Shown: in pieces, positions 26,610-34,043 of the stretch
Numbering within the stretch: position 1 is the stretch's first letter
Layout of the letters: the number at the start of each line of letters is the position of its first letter
Assembly (NCBI RefSeq): GCF_017654315.1
Contig: NZ_CP072203.1
Coordinates: 1,116,001 to 1,180,000 of the forward strand
Direction: 5' to 3'
From: Gordonia polyisoprenivorans
Lineage (GTDB): Bacteria > Actinomycetota > Actinomycetes > Mycobacteriales > Mycobacteriaceae
Length of the DNA stretch: 64,000 bases
The notes under the pieces: model-generated
What the model saw: only the letters and a program-made list of their open reading frames with translations
What the model was told of the DNA's origin: nothing
Databases searched by the model: none
Position numbers and translations under genes: made by a program

Positions 26610-26622
26610 CGTGGAGTGCCGC

Positions 26623-27720
26623 TCAGTCCGGCTGGTGAAAAGCGCTGGGCCCGGACGTCGCAGGAGCGTCGTACGGGGTGGGCGGCAATCCGAACCGGGC
26701 GAAGTCCTGTTCCATGGTCTCGCTGAAGAAGGCGACCACGTGGGCGACCGCACGGGCTTCGGGGTCGAACTCGAGAACCTGTAGCTGGAACGGGCGATGG
26801 ATGCCGTCGGGCTCGCGCATGTACAAACCGAAGGCCGGCTGCCCGTTGGCGATGGTGGGCAGCAGGATCTGATCACCGGCCTTCTCGGCAGGGCAATTGC
26901 CGCGGATGAGTGTGCCGATGGCATCGCCACCGAGATACCAACCGGTGAACGGCGGCATCTCCCAGATCGAGGAATCGGTGAACATGTCGACGATGGCGTC
27001 GACGTCATAGCGTTCGAAGGCTGAAACGTACTTGGCGAGTAACTCGCGCTTCGCGTCGTCGTCCAGGGTGGGTGTCGAATCCTCTTCGGCGCGAATATTT
27101 TTCAGCTGCTCCCGAGCGCGTTGGAGGAGGCTGTTGACCGTGGCGGTGGTGACGCCGATGGTCTCGGCGACCTCGGACGCCTTCCACTGCAGCACATCCC
27201 GCAGGATCAGAACGGCGCGCTGACGCTCGGGCAAGTGTTGCAGGGCGGCGATGAATGCGAGGCGGATCGACTCACGTGCGCCGACGACGTAGGCGGGGTC
27301 GGCGTCGTCGCCCGGCGTGATCTCGTCGACGGTGCCGGCGTACGGCTCGAGCCAGGGGACCTCGTGGTCCTGGGTGAGGGTGTCGGTGGGGTCGTACGCG
27401 TCGCCGCCGAGCCCGGACGGCAGCGGACGGCGCTGGCTGCTGCCCAGCGCCGTCAAACAGGTGTTGGTGGCGATCTTGTGCAACCACGTGCGCACCGACG
27501 CGCGCCCGTCGTAGTTCTCATATCCGCGCCATGCGCGTAGATAGGTTTCCTGGGTGAGGTCTTCGGCGTCGTGATGCGACCCCATCATGCGATAGCAGTG
27601 GGCGATGATCTCGCGCCGGAAGGGCTCGGTGGCCGCGAGGAACTCGGCGTCGGAGGGGCCGGAGGACAGAGTCGTCGCCTGGGGTGTCGTCGCCTGGGGT
27701 GTGGCGGGGGTGACGGACAT
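26623..27720 (-). CDS. sigG: ECF sigma factor, SigG type, with SnoaL-like C-terminal domain
   Basis: 365 residues. Region 2 (PFRREIIAHCYRMMGSHHDAEDLTQETYLRAWRG) and region 4 (LPERQRAVLILRDVLQWKASEVAETIGVTTATVNSLLQRAREQL) are followed by a SnoaL/NTF2-like domain from about residue 220 (LLAKYVSAFERYDVDAIVDMFTDSSIWEMPP). This is the large sigma-70 subfamily that contains mycobacterial SigG; the C-terminal domain probably replaces an anti-sigma factor. ATG 27720 is preceded exactly 7 nt by TAGCCT. A 15-bp duplication in the N-terminal codons gives TPQATTPQATT. Confidence 0.88.
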   Translation of the reverse strand: MSVTPATPQATTPQATTLSSGPSDAEFLAATEPFRREIIAHCYRMMGSHHDAEDLTQETYLRAWRGYENYDGRASVRTWLHKIATNTCLTALGSSQRRPLPSGLGGDAYDPTDTLTQDHEVPWLEPYAGTVDEITPGDDADPAYVVGARESIRLAFIAALQHLPERQRAVLILRDVLQWKASEVAETIGVTTATVNSLLQRAREQLKNIRAEEDSTPTLDDDAKRELLAKYVSAFERYDVDAIVDMFTDSSIWEMPPFTGWYLGGDAIGTLIRGNCPAEKAGDQILLPTIANGQPAFGLYMREPDGIHRPFQLQVLEFDPEARAVAHVVAFFSETMEQDFARFGLPPTPYDAPATSGPSAFHQPD

Positions 27721-27727
27721 GCAGACA

Positions 27728-27733
27728 AGGCTA
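27728..27733 (-). promoter_or_regulatory. Leaderless -10 element of the sigma factor gene
   Basis: TAGCCT on the minus strand, 7 nt before ATG 27720. No Shine-Dalgarno sequence is present. Confidence 0.5.
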
Positions 27734-27907
27734 CGACGCCCCTCCGACAGCTTCCAGGTGATTGACAGACTCACGACGCGATGACGGGACGCGGCGACTT
27801 TTGTGCGGCGTGCGTCAAACCCGGGTCGACGCACTGCGCTCGCCCTATCATCGCCGGTGAACGCTCATGTGTGCAGTTCAGGGCGCGTGTTGCCGGGGTG
27901 TGACGTA

Positions 27908-27917
27908 TGCACGTGCA
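27908..27917. promoter_or_regulatory. TGCACGTGCA palindrome upstream of the leader ORF
   Basis: A perfect 10-bp palindrome at 27908-27917, about 30 bases upstream of the TAGCTT element that starts the leader transcript. It is in the right place for a regulator site, perhaps autoregulation by the ROK protein. Confidence 0.35.
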
Positions 27918-27957
27918 CGCTTGCGGATGCGGTACGCCGATTGCTAGCTTGAGCTCC

Positions 27958-28065
27958 ATGACGTGCAGCGAGAACAGCCGCATCCCGGAGGTGACCTACA
28001 TGATCACCGCCCTGGGTTGTCGTCTGCCGTTCGCTCGTGTCCTGTGTTGTTGCCGAATGTCCTGA
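27958..28065 (+). CDS. Cysteine-rich leader peptide before the ROK regulator
   Basis: A 35-codon ORF with Cys at residues 3, 21 and a triple Cys run at 30-32, ending RVLCCCRMS. TAGCTT at 27945-27950 is exactly 7 nt before its ATG, so it should be translated from a leaderless mRNA. An internal ATG at 28000 has a strong GGAGGTGACCTAC before it and gives a 21-residue version with the same CCC ending. Short leaderless ORFs with tandem Cys codons act as cysteine-responsive attenuators in mycobacteria. Here the candidate controlled gene is the ROK regulator 175 bases downstream. Confidence 0.6.
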   Translation: MTCSENSRIPEVTYMITALGCRLPFARVLCCCRMS

Positions 28066-28174
28066 TCGCCAAGTCTCTCCGCGTCCTTCTCCGACGCCCG
28101 CGATCTCTATCCCCTTTCGACAACCCTTCCCACAACGCCATCGCGGTGCTGACGGCCTCGGCGCCGCACGCCCC

Positions 28175-28189
28175 GTCGAGACGCTCGAC
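28175..28189 (+). promoter_or_regulatory. Hairpin between leader ORF and ROK gene
   Basis: GTCGAG (28175-28180) and CTCGAC (28184-28189) make a 6-bp stem with a 3-nt loop, 52 bases before the ROK start. It could be one of alternating structures in an attenuator, but no competing partner was identified with certainty. Confidence 0.35.
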
Positions 28190-28240
28190 CGTTGGACGCC
28201 CATGGCAGCCTGTGGCACATTCACGAGGACACATTCACTC

Positions 28241-29554
28241 ATGACCGCAACGATCGATCACCGCACCCGCATCGCCAACGCACCGACCTCAGCCTCGCCG
28301 CGCATCGTTCGGCCCCGCCCGATCCCCGGTGCGTCCGCCCGGGTCGATCCGCGGACGCCGCGCAAGGGGGGTCGAGGTATCCACGTAGCGACCCCGCAAC
28401 TCGAACTCTCCACCAAGCCCTCCGCGCTGGTGCTGCGCACCGCCCGACTCTCGGGACCGGTGTTCCGGGACGAAGCCGCCGAACTCACCGGACTGTCCAT
28501 CTCGACGGTCAACCGCCAGGTCGGCGCACTACTCAAGGCCGGACTGCTGCGTGAACGCGCCGATCTCGCACCGGCCGGCGCCATCGGTCGGCCGCGACTG
28601 CCCTTCGAGCTCAACGTCTCGACGTTCCTGACCCTGGGCATCCACATCGGCTACAAGGTCACCTCCATCACCACTCACGATCTGCTGCACCGCGTGGTCG
28701 GCGCGATCCAGATCCCCACCCCGATCGCCGACACCCCCGAACAAACCCTCGCCGCGATCGGCGAGAGCGCCCAACGCTTCCTCGGCCGCTGGAACAACCG
28801 CCGCGTCCTCTGGGCCGGCGTGGCCGTCGGCGGACGGGTGTCGCCCGGCGGATTCGTCGATCACCCGCGCCTGGGCTGGGAGAACGCTCCGGTCGGGCAG
28901 GTCATCGCCGAGTCGGTGGGGCTGCCGGTGTCGGTGGCCTCGCACGTGGAGGCCATGGCCGCCGCCGAGCTGGTCGTGAACCCCAGCGGGTCCGACGCCG
29001 ATCAGCGGTCGAGCTTCCTGTACTTCTACGCCCGCGAGATGGTCGGGATCGCGTTCAGCGTCGACGGCACCGTGCACACCCCGGCGGGTGGGCCGCCGGT
29101 GATCGGGCACTTCCCCGCGTCGGGCACCACCCTGCTCGACCCGAATCGGACCGGCCGGCTCGAGCCGACCGTGTCCGACACCGGCATCGTCGAGGCGGCG
29201 CAGTCGCTGGGTCTGCCGGTCAACGACATCGACGCAGTGTTGGCGCTGGCTCGTGGCGGTGACGCGACCGCCCGTGCCCTGCTCGAGGAGCGTGCCCAGG
29301 TACTCGGCCGCACGGTGGCGCTGATCGCCGACATCTTCAACCCCGATCACGTGATCCTCGGCGGGCAGGCCTTCACCGACTACCCGGCGACCCTGCCCAT
29401 CGTCGCCGGATCGCTGCGGGAGACCTCGGTGGTCCCCAATCGTGATGTGCGCGTCTCGCATTCGGGCACGACGGTCCAGCAACAGGCGGCCGGCGCGGTC
29501 TCCCTCGACGCCGTCTACAGCGATCCGCTCGCCGCGCTCGCGGTCACGGAGTAG
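28241..29554 (+). CDS. ROK-family transcriptional regulator
   Basis: 437 residues. About 60 residues of basic, flexible sequence precede a winged HTH (VFRDEAAELTGLSISTVNRQVGALLKAGLLRE), then an actin-like ROK domain (AGVAVGGRVSPGGFVDHPRLGW, PVSVASHVEAMAAAEL) and a HVILGGQAF motif near the end. It lacks the usual CxCGxxGC zinc cluster, so it is a regulator and not a sugar kinase. The overall layout resembles mycobacterial Rv0485-type regulators. It sits behind the cysteine-rich leader ORF and ends at the second repeat cluster. Confidence 0.85.
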   Translation: MTATIDHRTRIANAPTSASPRIVRPRPIPGASARVDPRTPRKGGRGIHVATPQLELSTKPSALVLRTARLSGPVFRDEAAELTGLSISTVNRQVGALLKAGLLRERADLAPAGAIGRPRLPFELNVSTFLTLGIHIGYKVTSITTHDLLHRVVGAIQIPTPIADTPEQTLAAIGESAQRFLGRWNNRRVLWAGVAVGGRVSPGGFVDHPRLGWENAPVGQVIAESVGLPVSVASHVEAMAAAELVVNPSGSDADQRSSFLYFYAREMVGIAFSVDGTVHTPAGGPPVIGHFPASGTTLLDPNRTGRLEPTVSDTGIVEAAQSLGLPVNDIDAVLALARGGDATARALLEERAQVLGRTVALIADIFNPDHVILGGQAFTDYPATLPIVAGSLRETSVVPNRDVRVSHSGTTVQQQAAGAVSLDAVYSDPLAALAVTE

Positions 29555-29576
29555 TCCGGAACCAGCTTCGGCACAA

Positions 29577-29626
29577 GGGGTCTCGAGGCTTCGTCGCTAT
29601 CGCTCCTGCGCACCTCGACCATCGGG
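29577..29626 (+). repeat. Intergenic palindromic repeat, copy D
   Basis: GGGGTCTCGAGGCTTCGTCG ... GCGCACCTCGACCATCGGGG. Same family as copies A-C, with the core TTCGTCGCTATCGCTCCTGC. Confidence 0.8.
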
Positions 29627-29675
29627 GTGGGGTGGTCGCTTGTCGTTGGTCGAGGTGGTTCAGTGTTGGCGCAGG

Positions 29676-29726
29676 GGGTCTCGAGGCTTCGTCGCTATCG
29701 CTCCTGCGCACCTCGACCATCGGGGT
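29676..29726 (+). repeat. Intergenic palindromic repeat, copy E
   Basis: Identical to copy D across the core and both ends. A partial inverted copy (TTGGTCGAGGTGG near 29646) lies between D and E. Confidence 0.8.
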
Positions 29727-29788
29727 GGGGGGCCGGTCGATGGTTGGGTGGTCGGGGTGCCCCCCGGATCGATGGTCTCCCGTGATCG

Positions 29789-29834
29789 TTGGTCGAGGTG
29801 TGACGAGCCCCCTGGGGCGAGGAGCCTCGAGACC
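29789..29834 (-). repeat. Intergenic palindromic repeat, copy F (inverted)
   Basis: Inverted unit beginning TTGGTCGAGGTGTGACGAG and ending GGAGCCTCGAGACC. Its core differs from D, E and G. Confidence 0.7.
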
Positions 29835-29875
29835 GTCGTCGGCCGGTGCTGGGTCGGAACCAGCGTCGGCACAAG

Positions 29876-29927
29876 GGGTCTCGAGGCTTCGTCGCTATCG
29901 CTCCTACGCACCTCGACCATCGGGGTG
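29876..29927 (+). repeat. Intergenic palindromic repeat, copy G
   Basis: Matches D and E with one change (CTCCTACG for CTCCTGCG). It lies 40 bases from the end of the ABC permease gene, which is transcribed toward it. Confidence 0.8.
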
Positions 29928-29966
29928 AAGCGCGTCGACCATCGGCGGCGGGGTGCCCCAGCCGGG

Positions 29967-30824
29967 TCAGTTGGCCGTGCGCTTGGCGTAGTTGCGCAGC
30001 GCGAACGGGGAGAAGATCGCGGTCAGGATGATCGCCCAGATGAGCGTTGCCAGTTCGGGATGACGCAACGGCCAGGCGGCGTCGGCTGCGGCGTCGGGGC
30101 CATTGCCCCAGAGCACTCGCATGGCCTGCACCAGCGCCGACATCGGGTTCCACTCCGCGATCGCCCGCAGCCACGGCTGCATGTTCTGGGTGGGCACGAA
30201 GGCGTTGGAGACGAAGGTGATCGGGAACAGGATCGAGAACATGAACCCGTTGACGGCCTCGACGCTGCGTAGCCACGAGCCGATCAGCACGCCGAACCAG
30301 ATCATGCCGAAACCGAACAGCAACACCAGGGCGAAGCCCAGCGCCCCCTCGGCGACCGAGGTGGTGATGCGCCATCCGATGATCAGCCCGGTCAGGGCCA
30401 TCACGACGATGCCGATCGAGGAGTGGATCAGGCTGGCGATGCTGCGTCCGACCAGCACCGAGGACCGGCGAATCGGCAACGACCGGAAGCGATCGACGAT
30501 GCCCTTCTCCAGGTCGGCGGTGATACCGGTGGCGACGATGAACGCGGTGAACACGATCGTCTGCCCCATGATGCCGGGCAGCAGGTACTCCTTGTAGCTC
30601 ACCCCGGGCACGCCGAGGCTGATCGCCGGACCGAAGACGAAGGCGAACAGCACGACGAACATGATCGGCTGAATCGTTACGTCCGACAGCATCTCGGGCA
30701 TGCGACGGGTATGGATGAGATTACGGCGCACCATGATCCATGACTGCTGCGCCAGGTTCGTCTGGTGTACCGCAGGTCGATCGGCACGGGTGGTCGCGGT
30801 GGTGGAGGCGCTCGTGGTGGTCAT
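29967..30824 (-). CDS. ABC-2 type exporter permease (DrrB-like)
   Basis: 285 residues. After a Thr/Ala-rich tail, six helices form an ABC2_membrane domain with LIHTRRMPEMLSDVTIQPIMF, GIVDRFRSLPIRRSSVLVGR and FVSNAFVPTQNMQPWLRAI, the daunorubicin-exporter permease pattern. It pairs with the ATPase gene directly upstream, which it overlaps by 4 bases. Drug or lipid export is the likely role, but the substrate is unknown. Confidence 0.9.
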   Translation of the reverse strand: MTTTSASTTATTRADRPAVHQTNLAQQSWIMVRRNLIHTRRMPEMLSDVTIQPIMFVVLFAFVFGPAISLGVPGVSYKEYLLPGIMGQTIVFTAFIVATGITADLEKGIVDRFRSLPIRRSSVLVGRSIASLIHSSIGIVVMALTGLIIGWRITTSVAEGALGFALVLLFGFGMIWFGVLIGSWLRSVEAVNGFMFSILFPITFVSNAFVPTQNMQPWLRAIAEWNPMSALVQAMRVLWGNGPDAAADAAWPLRHPELATLIWAIILTAIFSPFALRNYAKRTAN

Positions 30825-31822
30825 GCTGCTCCTTCGTTGGCCGATTCATCGTCGGCAGAGGCGTCTTCGGCGCGATGGCCGGTGAGGGAGAGGAAGACGT
30901 CGTCGAGGCTCGGACGAACCAGGCCGAGGTCGTCGACGGCGATCTGTGAGTCGTCGAACCAGCCGGCGATGCGTGTCAGATCCGACAAACCCGCGGCAGC
31001 GGTGGTCACGGTCCGCGCGTTTTCGTCGACGAAGACCTCATTGCCGCTGCGTGACAACAGGTCCCGTGCTTGCGGGAGGTCGGCGTCGTCGGAGACGGTG
31101 ATCACCACGCTGGCCGCGCCTGCCTGTTGTTTCAGCTGCAGCGGGGTGCCGTGGGCGATGATCACGCCGCGGTCGATGACGACGATGTCGTCGGCGAGCT
31201 GATCGGCTTCCTCCAGGTACTGGGTGGTCAGCAACAAGGTGGTCCCGGATTTCACCAACTCGCGCAACACGTCCCACAGTTCGTTGCGGCTGCGCGGATC
31301 GAGGCCGGTGGTCGGTTCGTCGAGGAACAGCACCGGAGGCGCGGCCAAGAGGCTCACGGCCAGGTCGAGTCGTCGGCGCATGCCACCCGAGTACGAGCGG
31401 ACCTGTTTGTCGGCGGCGTCGGTCAACGAGAACTGTTCGAGGAGTTCGTCGCCGCGCCGGGCGAGGTCGCGGCGACCGATGCCGTAGAGCCCGCCGATCA
31501 TCTTGAGGTTCTCGCGTCCGGTGAGGATCTCGTCGACGGTGGCGGCCTGGCCGGTCAGGCCCATGTTCCGCCGCACGGCGTCGGGTTCGGCGATGACGTC
31601 GTGACCGGCGATGCGCGCGGTGCCGCTCGTCGGGGTGGACAGCGTCGTCATCATGCGCACGATCGTCGTCTTGCCGGCCCCGTTGGGTCCGAGCAGCCCG
31701 AGTACCGACCCCGGGGCCACGGAAAACGAGACGCCGTCGACGGCGGTGAAGTCGCCGAAGGTCTTGACCAGATCGACGGCTTCGATCGCGGGACGGTCGC
31801 CGGGGGTGGGTTCTGGGGTCAT
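30821..31822 (-). CDS. ABC exporter ATP-binding protein (DrrA-like)
   Basis: 333 residues with Walker A GPNGAGKTT, Q-loop region, signature SYSGGMRRRLDLA, Walker B PPVLFLDEPTTGLD and the H-loop replaced by TTQYLEEAD (Gln-Tyr, as in DrrA). The C-terminal ~90 residues are the DrrA-type extension. It energises the permease encoded downstream. A TAGCGT hexamer lies 8 nt before its ATG (complement of 31831-31836). Confidence 0.93.
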   Translation of the reverse strand: MTPEPTPGDRPAIEAVDLVKTFGDFTAVDGVSFSVAPGSVLGLLGPNGAGKTTIVRMMTTLSTPTSGTARIAGHDVIAEPDAVRRNMGLTGQAATVDEILTGRENLKMIGGLYGIGRRDLARRGDELLEQFSLTDAADKQVRSYSGGMRRRLDLAVSLLAAPPVLFLDEPTTGLDPRSRNELWDVLRELVKSGTTLLLTTQYLEEADQLADDIVVIDRGVIIAHGTPLQLKQQAGAASVVITVSDDADLPQARDLLSRSGNEVFVDENARTVTTAAAGLSDLTRIAGWFDDSQIAVDDLGLVRPSLDDVFLSLTGHRAEDASADDESANEGAA

Positions 31823-31948
31823 GGTGCTCCACGCTAGTAGACGGGACGGGTGGGTTGGCCAGCGAATTTCTCGGTGCCGGCGGTGCTCGAAGGTATGGAC
31901 TGCGACGGGGCCCGCAATTCATCGGTGAGCGTGCAAACACCAGTCAAC

Positions 31949-31995
31949 ATCCGTGAATACGGATAGTGGGCGGCGAATACTCCGAATCTGCGGAT
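31949..31995. promoter_or_regulatory. Pair of [A/C]TCCG-N6-CGGAT operators before the mod operon
   Basis: ATCCGTGAATACGGAT (31949-31964) and CTCCGAATCTGCGGAT (31980-31995) share the pattern TCCG-N6-CGGAT. Their centres are 31 bases apart, three helical turns. The second site touches the TAAGCT -10 element, so binding should repress. The adjacent HTH-TOBE protein is the obvious candidate ligand-sensing repressor. Confidence 0.6.
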
Positions 31996-32008
31996 AAGCT
32001 ACAGGTCA
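31995..32008 (+). promoter_or_regulatory. Leaderless promoter of the molybdate operon
   Basis: TAAGCT at 31995-32000 ends exactly 7 nt before ATG 32008. There is no ribosome binding site, and the operator pair lies just upstream. Confidence 0.6.
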
Positions 32009-32424
32009 TGTCCCCGATCCGGATTCGTGATGCGGCGCTCCTGTTGGGCGTCAGCGACGACACCGTGCGGCGATGGATTGCGGCCGGAACGTTACCCGCG
32101 AGCACCGACAGCGCAGGTGGGTCGGCCGGGGTCACGACGGTCGACGGCGCGCGCCTGGCCGAGATCGCCGTCGAACGCGCACACGCCGATGCCGCGACCT
32201 CACCGATGCTGACCTCGGCACGCAACCGGTTCACCGGATTGGTCACCGACGTCGAGATGGACGGGGTGATGGCCAAGGTGGGGCTGCAATGCGGGCCGTT
32301 CGCCGTGACCTCGCTGATGAGCGCCGAGGCGGCCCGCGAACTCGAACTGGAGCCGGGTGTCGTGGCGACCGCGGTGGTCAAGGCGACCACCGTCATCGTC
32401 GAACGTGCGGCGGCGGATCTGTGA
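32008..32424 (+). CDS. HTH-TOBE molybdate-binding regulator
   Basis: 138 residues. The N-terminus is an excisionase/MerR-like HTH (IRIRDAALLLGVSDDTVRRWIAAGTLP). The C-terminal ~70 residues form one TOBE/Mop domain (SARNRFTGLVTDVEMDGVMAKVGLQCG, ...VVATAVVKATTVIVER), which binds molybdate or tungstate. It heads the modABC genes, so it probably senses cytoplasmic molybdate and controls them. It is not a classical ModE because the HTH type differs. Confidence 0.85.
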   Translation: MSPIRIRDAALLLGVSDDTVRRWIAAGTLPASTDSAGGSAGVTTVDGARLAEIAVERAHADAATSPMLTSARNRFTGLVTDVEMDGVMAKVGLQCGPFAVTSLMSAEAARELELEPGVVATAVVKATTVIVERAAADL

Positions 32425-32476
32425 CCCGTTGCCCGTGAGCGTTCCCGTTCTTCCCCAACCCCGACAAGGAGTACAG

Positions 32477-33244
32477 ATGACCACGGTTCGACGTGTGACC
32501 CGCTTGGCGTGCCTGGCGAGCGCCGCGGCGCTCATCACCGGCCTCGCGGCGGGTTGTTCTTCCGACGACAACGACAAGACCCCGTTGACGGTCTACGCGG
32601 CGGCGTCGTTGAAGAAGACGTTCACCGAGATCGAGGCCGCGTATGAGAAGCAGCATTCCGACGTCGATGTCACACTGAACTTCGCCGGGTCGTCGGCGCT
32701 GGTGAACCAGATCAAGCAGGGTGCCTCGGCCGACGTCATCGCGACCGCCGACGAACCGACCATGGGCAAACTCGGCGATCTCGTGAACTCGCCCCAGATC
32801 TTCGCCCGCAACACCCTGGTGATCGTGACCGCGAACGGAAACCCCAAGGGCGTGCGCGATTTCGCGAGTCTGGCCGATCCGTCGATCCGCACCGTGGTCT
32901 GCGCCGTCGAGGTGCCCTGTGGTGCAGCCACCGCAGAGGTCGAGCGCGGCACCGGCGTCGACGTCAAGCCGGTGAGCGAGGAGTCGTCGGTGACCGCGGT
33001 GCTCACCAAGGTCACCTCCGGTGAGGCCGACGCCGGACTGGTGTATGTGACCGATGCCAAGACGGTGCCCGGTAAGGTGACGGTGGTCGACGACGCGGCC
33101 TTCGCCAAGGTCGTCAACAACTACCCGATCGCCACCCTCAAGGCGGGCAAACATCAGCAGCAGGCAACCGATTTCATGAGCTTCGTGCTCGGGGAGACCG
33201 GTCAGAAGATCCTCACCGACGCCGGTTTCGCCGCGCCGAACTGA
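32477..33244 (+). CDS. modA: Molybdate-binding lipoprotein ModA
   Basis: 255 residues. A signal peptide ends in a lipobox (GLAAGC, Cys near residue 24). The mature part is a type II periplasmic-binding fold starting LTVYAAASLKKTFTEIEAAY, with FAGSSALVNQIKQGASADV and LVYVTDAKT motifs typical of ModA. It captures molybdate outside the membrane for ModBC. ATG 32477 has AAGGAG upstream. Confidence 0.95.
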   Translation: MTTVRRVTRLACLASAAALITGLAAGCSSDDNDKTPLTVYAAASLKKTFTEIEAAYEKQHSDVDVTLNFAGSSALVNQIKQGASADVIATADEPTMGKLGDLVNSPQIFARNTLVIVTANGNPKGVRDFASLADPSIRTVVCAVEVPCGAATAEVERGTGVDVKPVSEESSVTAVLTKVTSGEADAGLVYVTDAKTVPGKVTVVDDAAFAKVVNNYPIATLKAGKHQQQATDFMSFVLGETGQKILTDAGFAAPN

Positions 33245-33260
33245 CCTCGCCGATCCAAGG

Positions 33261-34043
33261 ATGCGCCGCGTTCCCCGATGGATACATCTGCCCGCCCTCC
33301 TGGGGGTGGCACTGATCCTCATCGGGCCCCTGGCGATCATCGTGCGGATGCCGTGGGGGATCTTCGTCTCCTCGGTGACCTCACCGGATTCCGTTGCGGC
33401 ACTGCGGTTGGGGGTGGTCACCGCGGTGGTGTCCACCGTGGTCTGCGTGCTGCTCGGCGTGCCGATGGCCATCGTGTTCGCCCGCTACGACGGCGTCGTC
33501 GTGCGGATCGTCCGCGCACTGGTGCTGCTGCCGCTGGTGTTGCCGCCGGTGGTCGGGGGAGTGGCCTTGCTCTACGCGCTCGGTCGATACGGTCTCGTCG
33601 GGCAGTACCTCGATCGCGTCGGCATCACGCTGGCCTTCACCACTCCGGCGGTGGTGATCGCGCAAACCTTTGTGGCACTGCCGTTTCTGGTGCTCAGCGT
33701 GGAGGGCGCGTTGCGCAGCGGCGATCAGGGGTTCGAGCGGATCGCGGCGACCCTCGGTGCCTCGCCGACGCGCACCCTGTGGCGGGTGACGTTGCCCATG
33801 GCCCGTCCGGCACTGTTGGCCGGCGGCGTCCTGGCATTCGCCCGCGCACTCGGCGAATTCGGCGCCACCATCACCTTCGCCGGGAACCTTCCCGGAACCA
33901 CGCAGACCGCACCGCTCAAGATCTACCTCGACGCGATCAACGACCCCAGCCAGGCGTTGCCGCTCGCCCTGGTGTTGATGGTGGTGGCCCTGGTGATCGT
34001 CGTCGGTGTCCACCTGAGGCGCTCGAGCGAGGTGGCGACATGA
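33261..34043 (+). CDS. modB: Molybdate ABC transporter permease ModB
   Basis: 260 residues with six to seven helices and the binding-protein-dependent permease (EAA) loop, GDQGFERIAATLGASPTRTLWRVTLPMARP, ending in FARALGEFGATITFAGN, which is diagnostic for ModB/CysU-type permeases. It lies 16 bases after modA and overlaps modC by four bases. Confidence 0.94.
   Translation: MRRVPRWIHLPALLGVALILIGPLAIIVRMPWGIFVSSVTSPDSVAALRLGVVTAVVSTVVCVLLGVPMAIVFARYDGVVVRIVRALVLLPLVLPPVVGGVALLYALGRYGLVGQYLDRVGITLAFTTPAVVIAQTFVALPFLVLSVEGALRSGDQGFERIAATLGASPTRTLWRVTLPMARPALLAGGVLAFARALGEFGATITFAGNLPGTTQTAPLKIYLDAINDPSQALPLALVLMVVALVIVVGVHLRRSSEVAT

Noticed and set aside
26406..26784. Continuation of the diguanylate cyclase frame to 26784
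   Set aside because: After the GGDEF motif this frame is Arg/Pro-rich and runs into the sigma factor gene, while the -1 frame restores recognised domain sequence. The continuation is not the true end.
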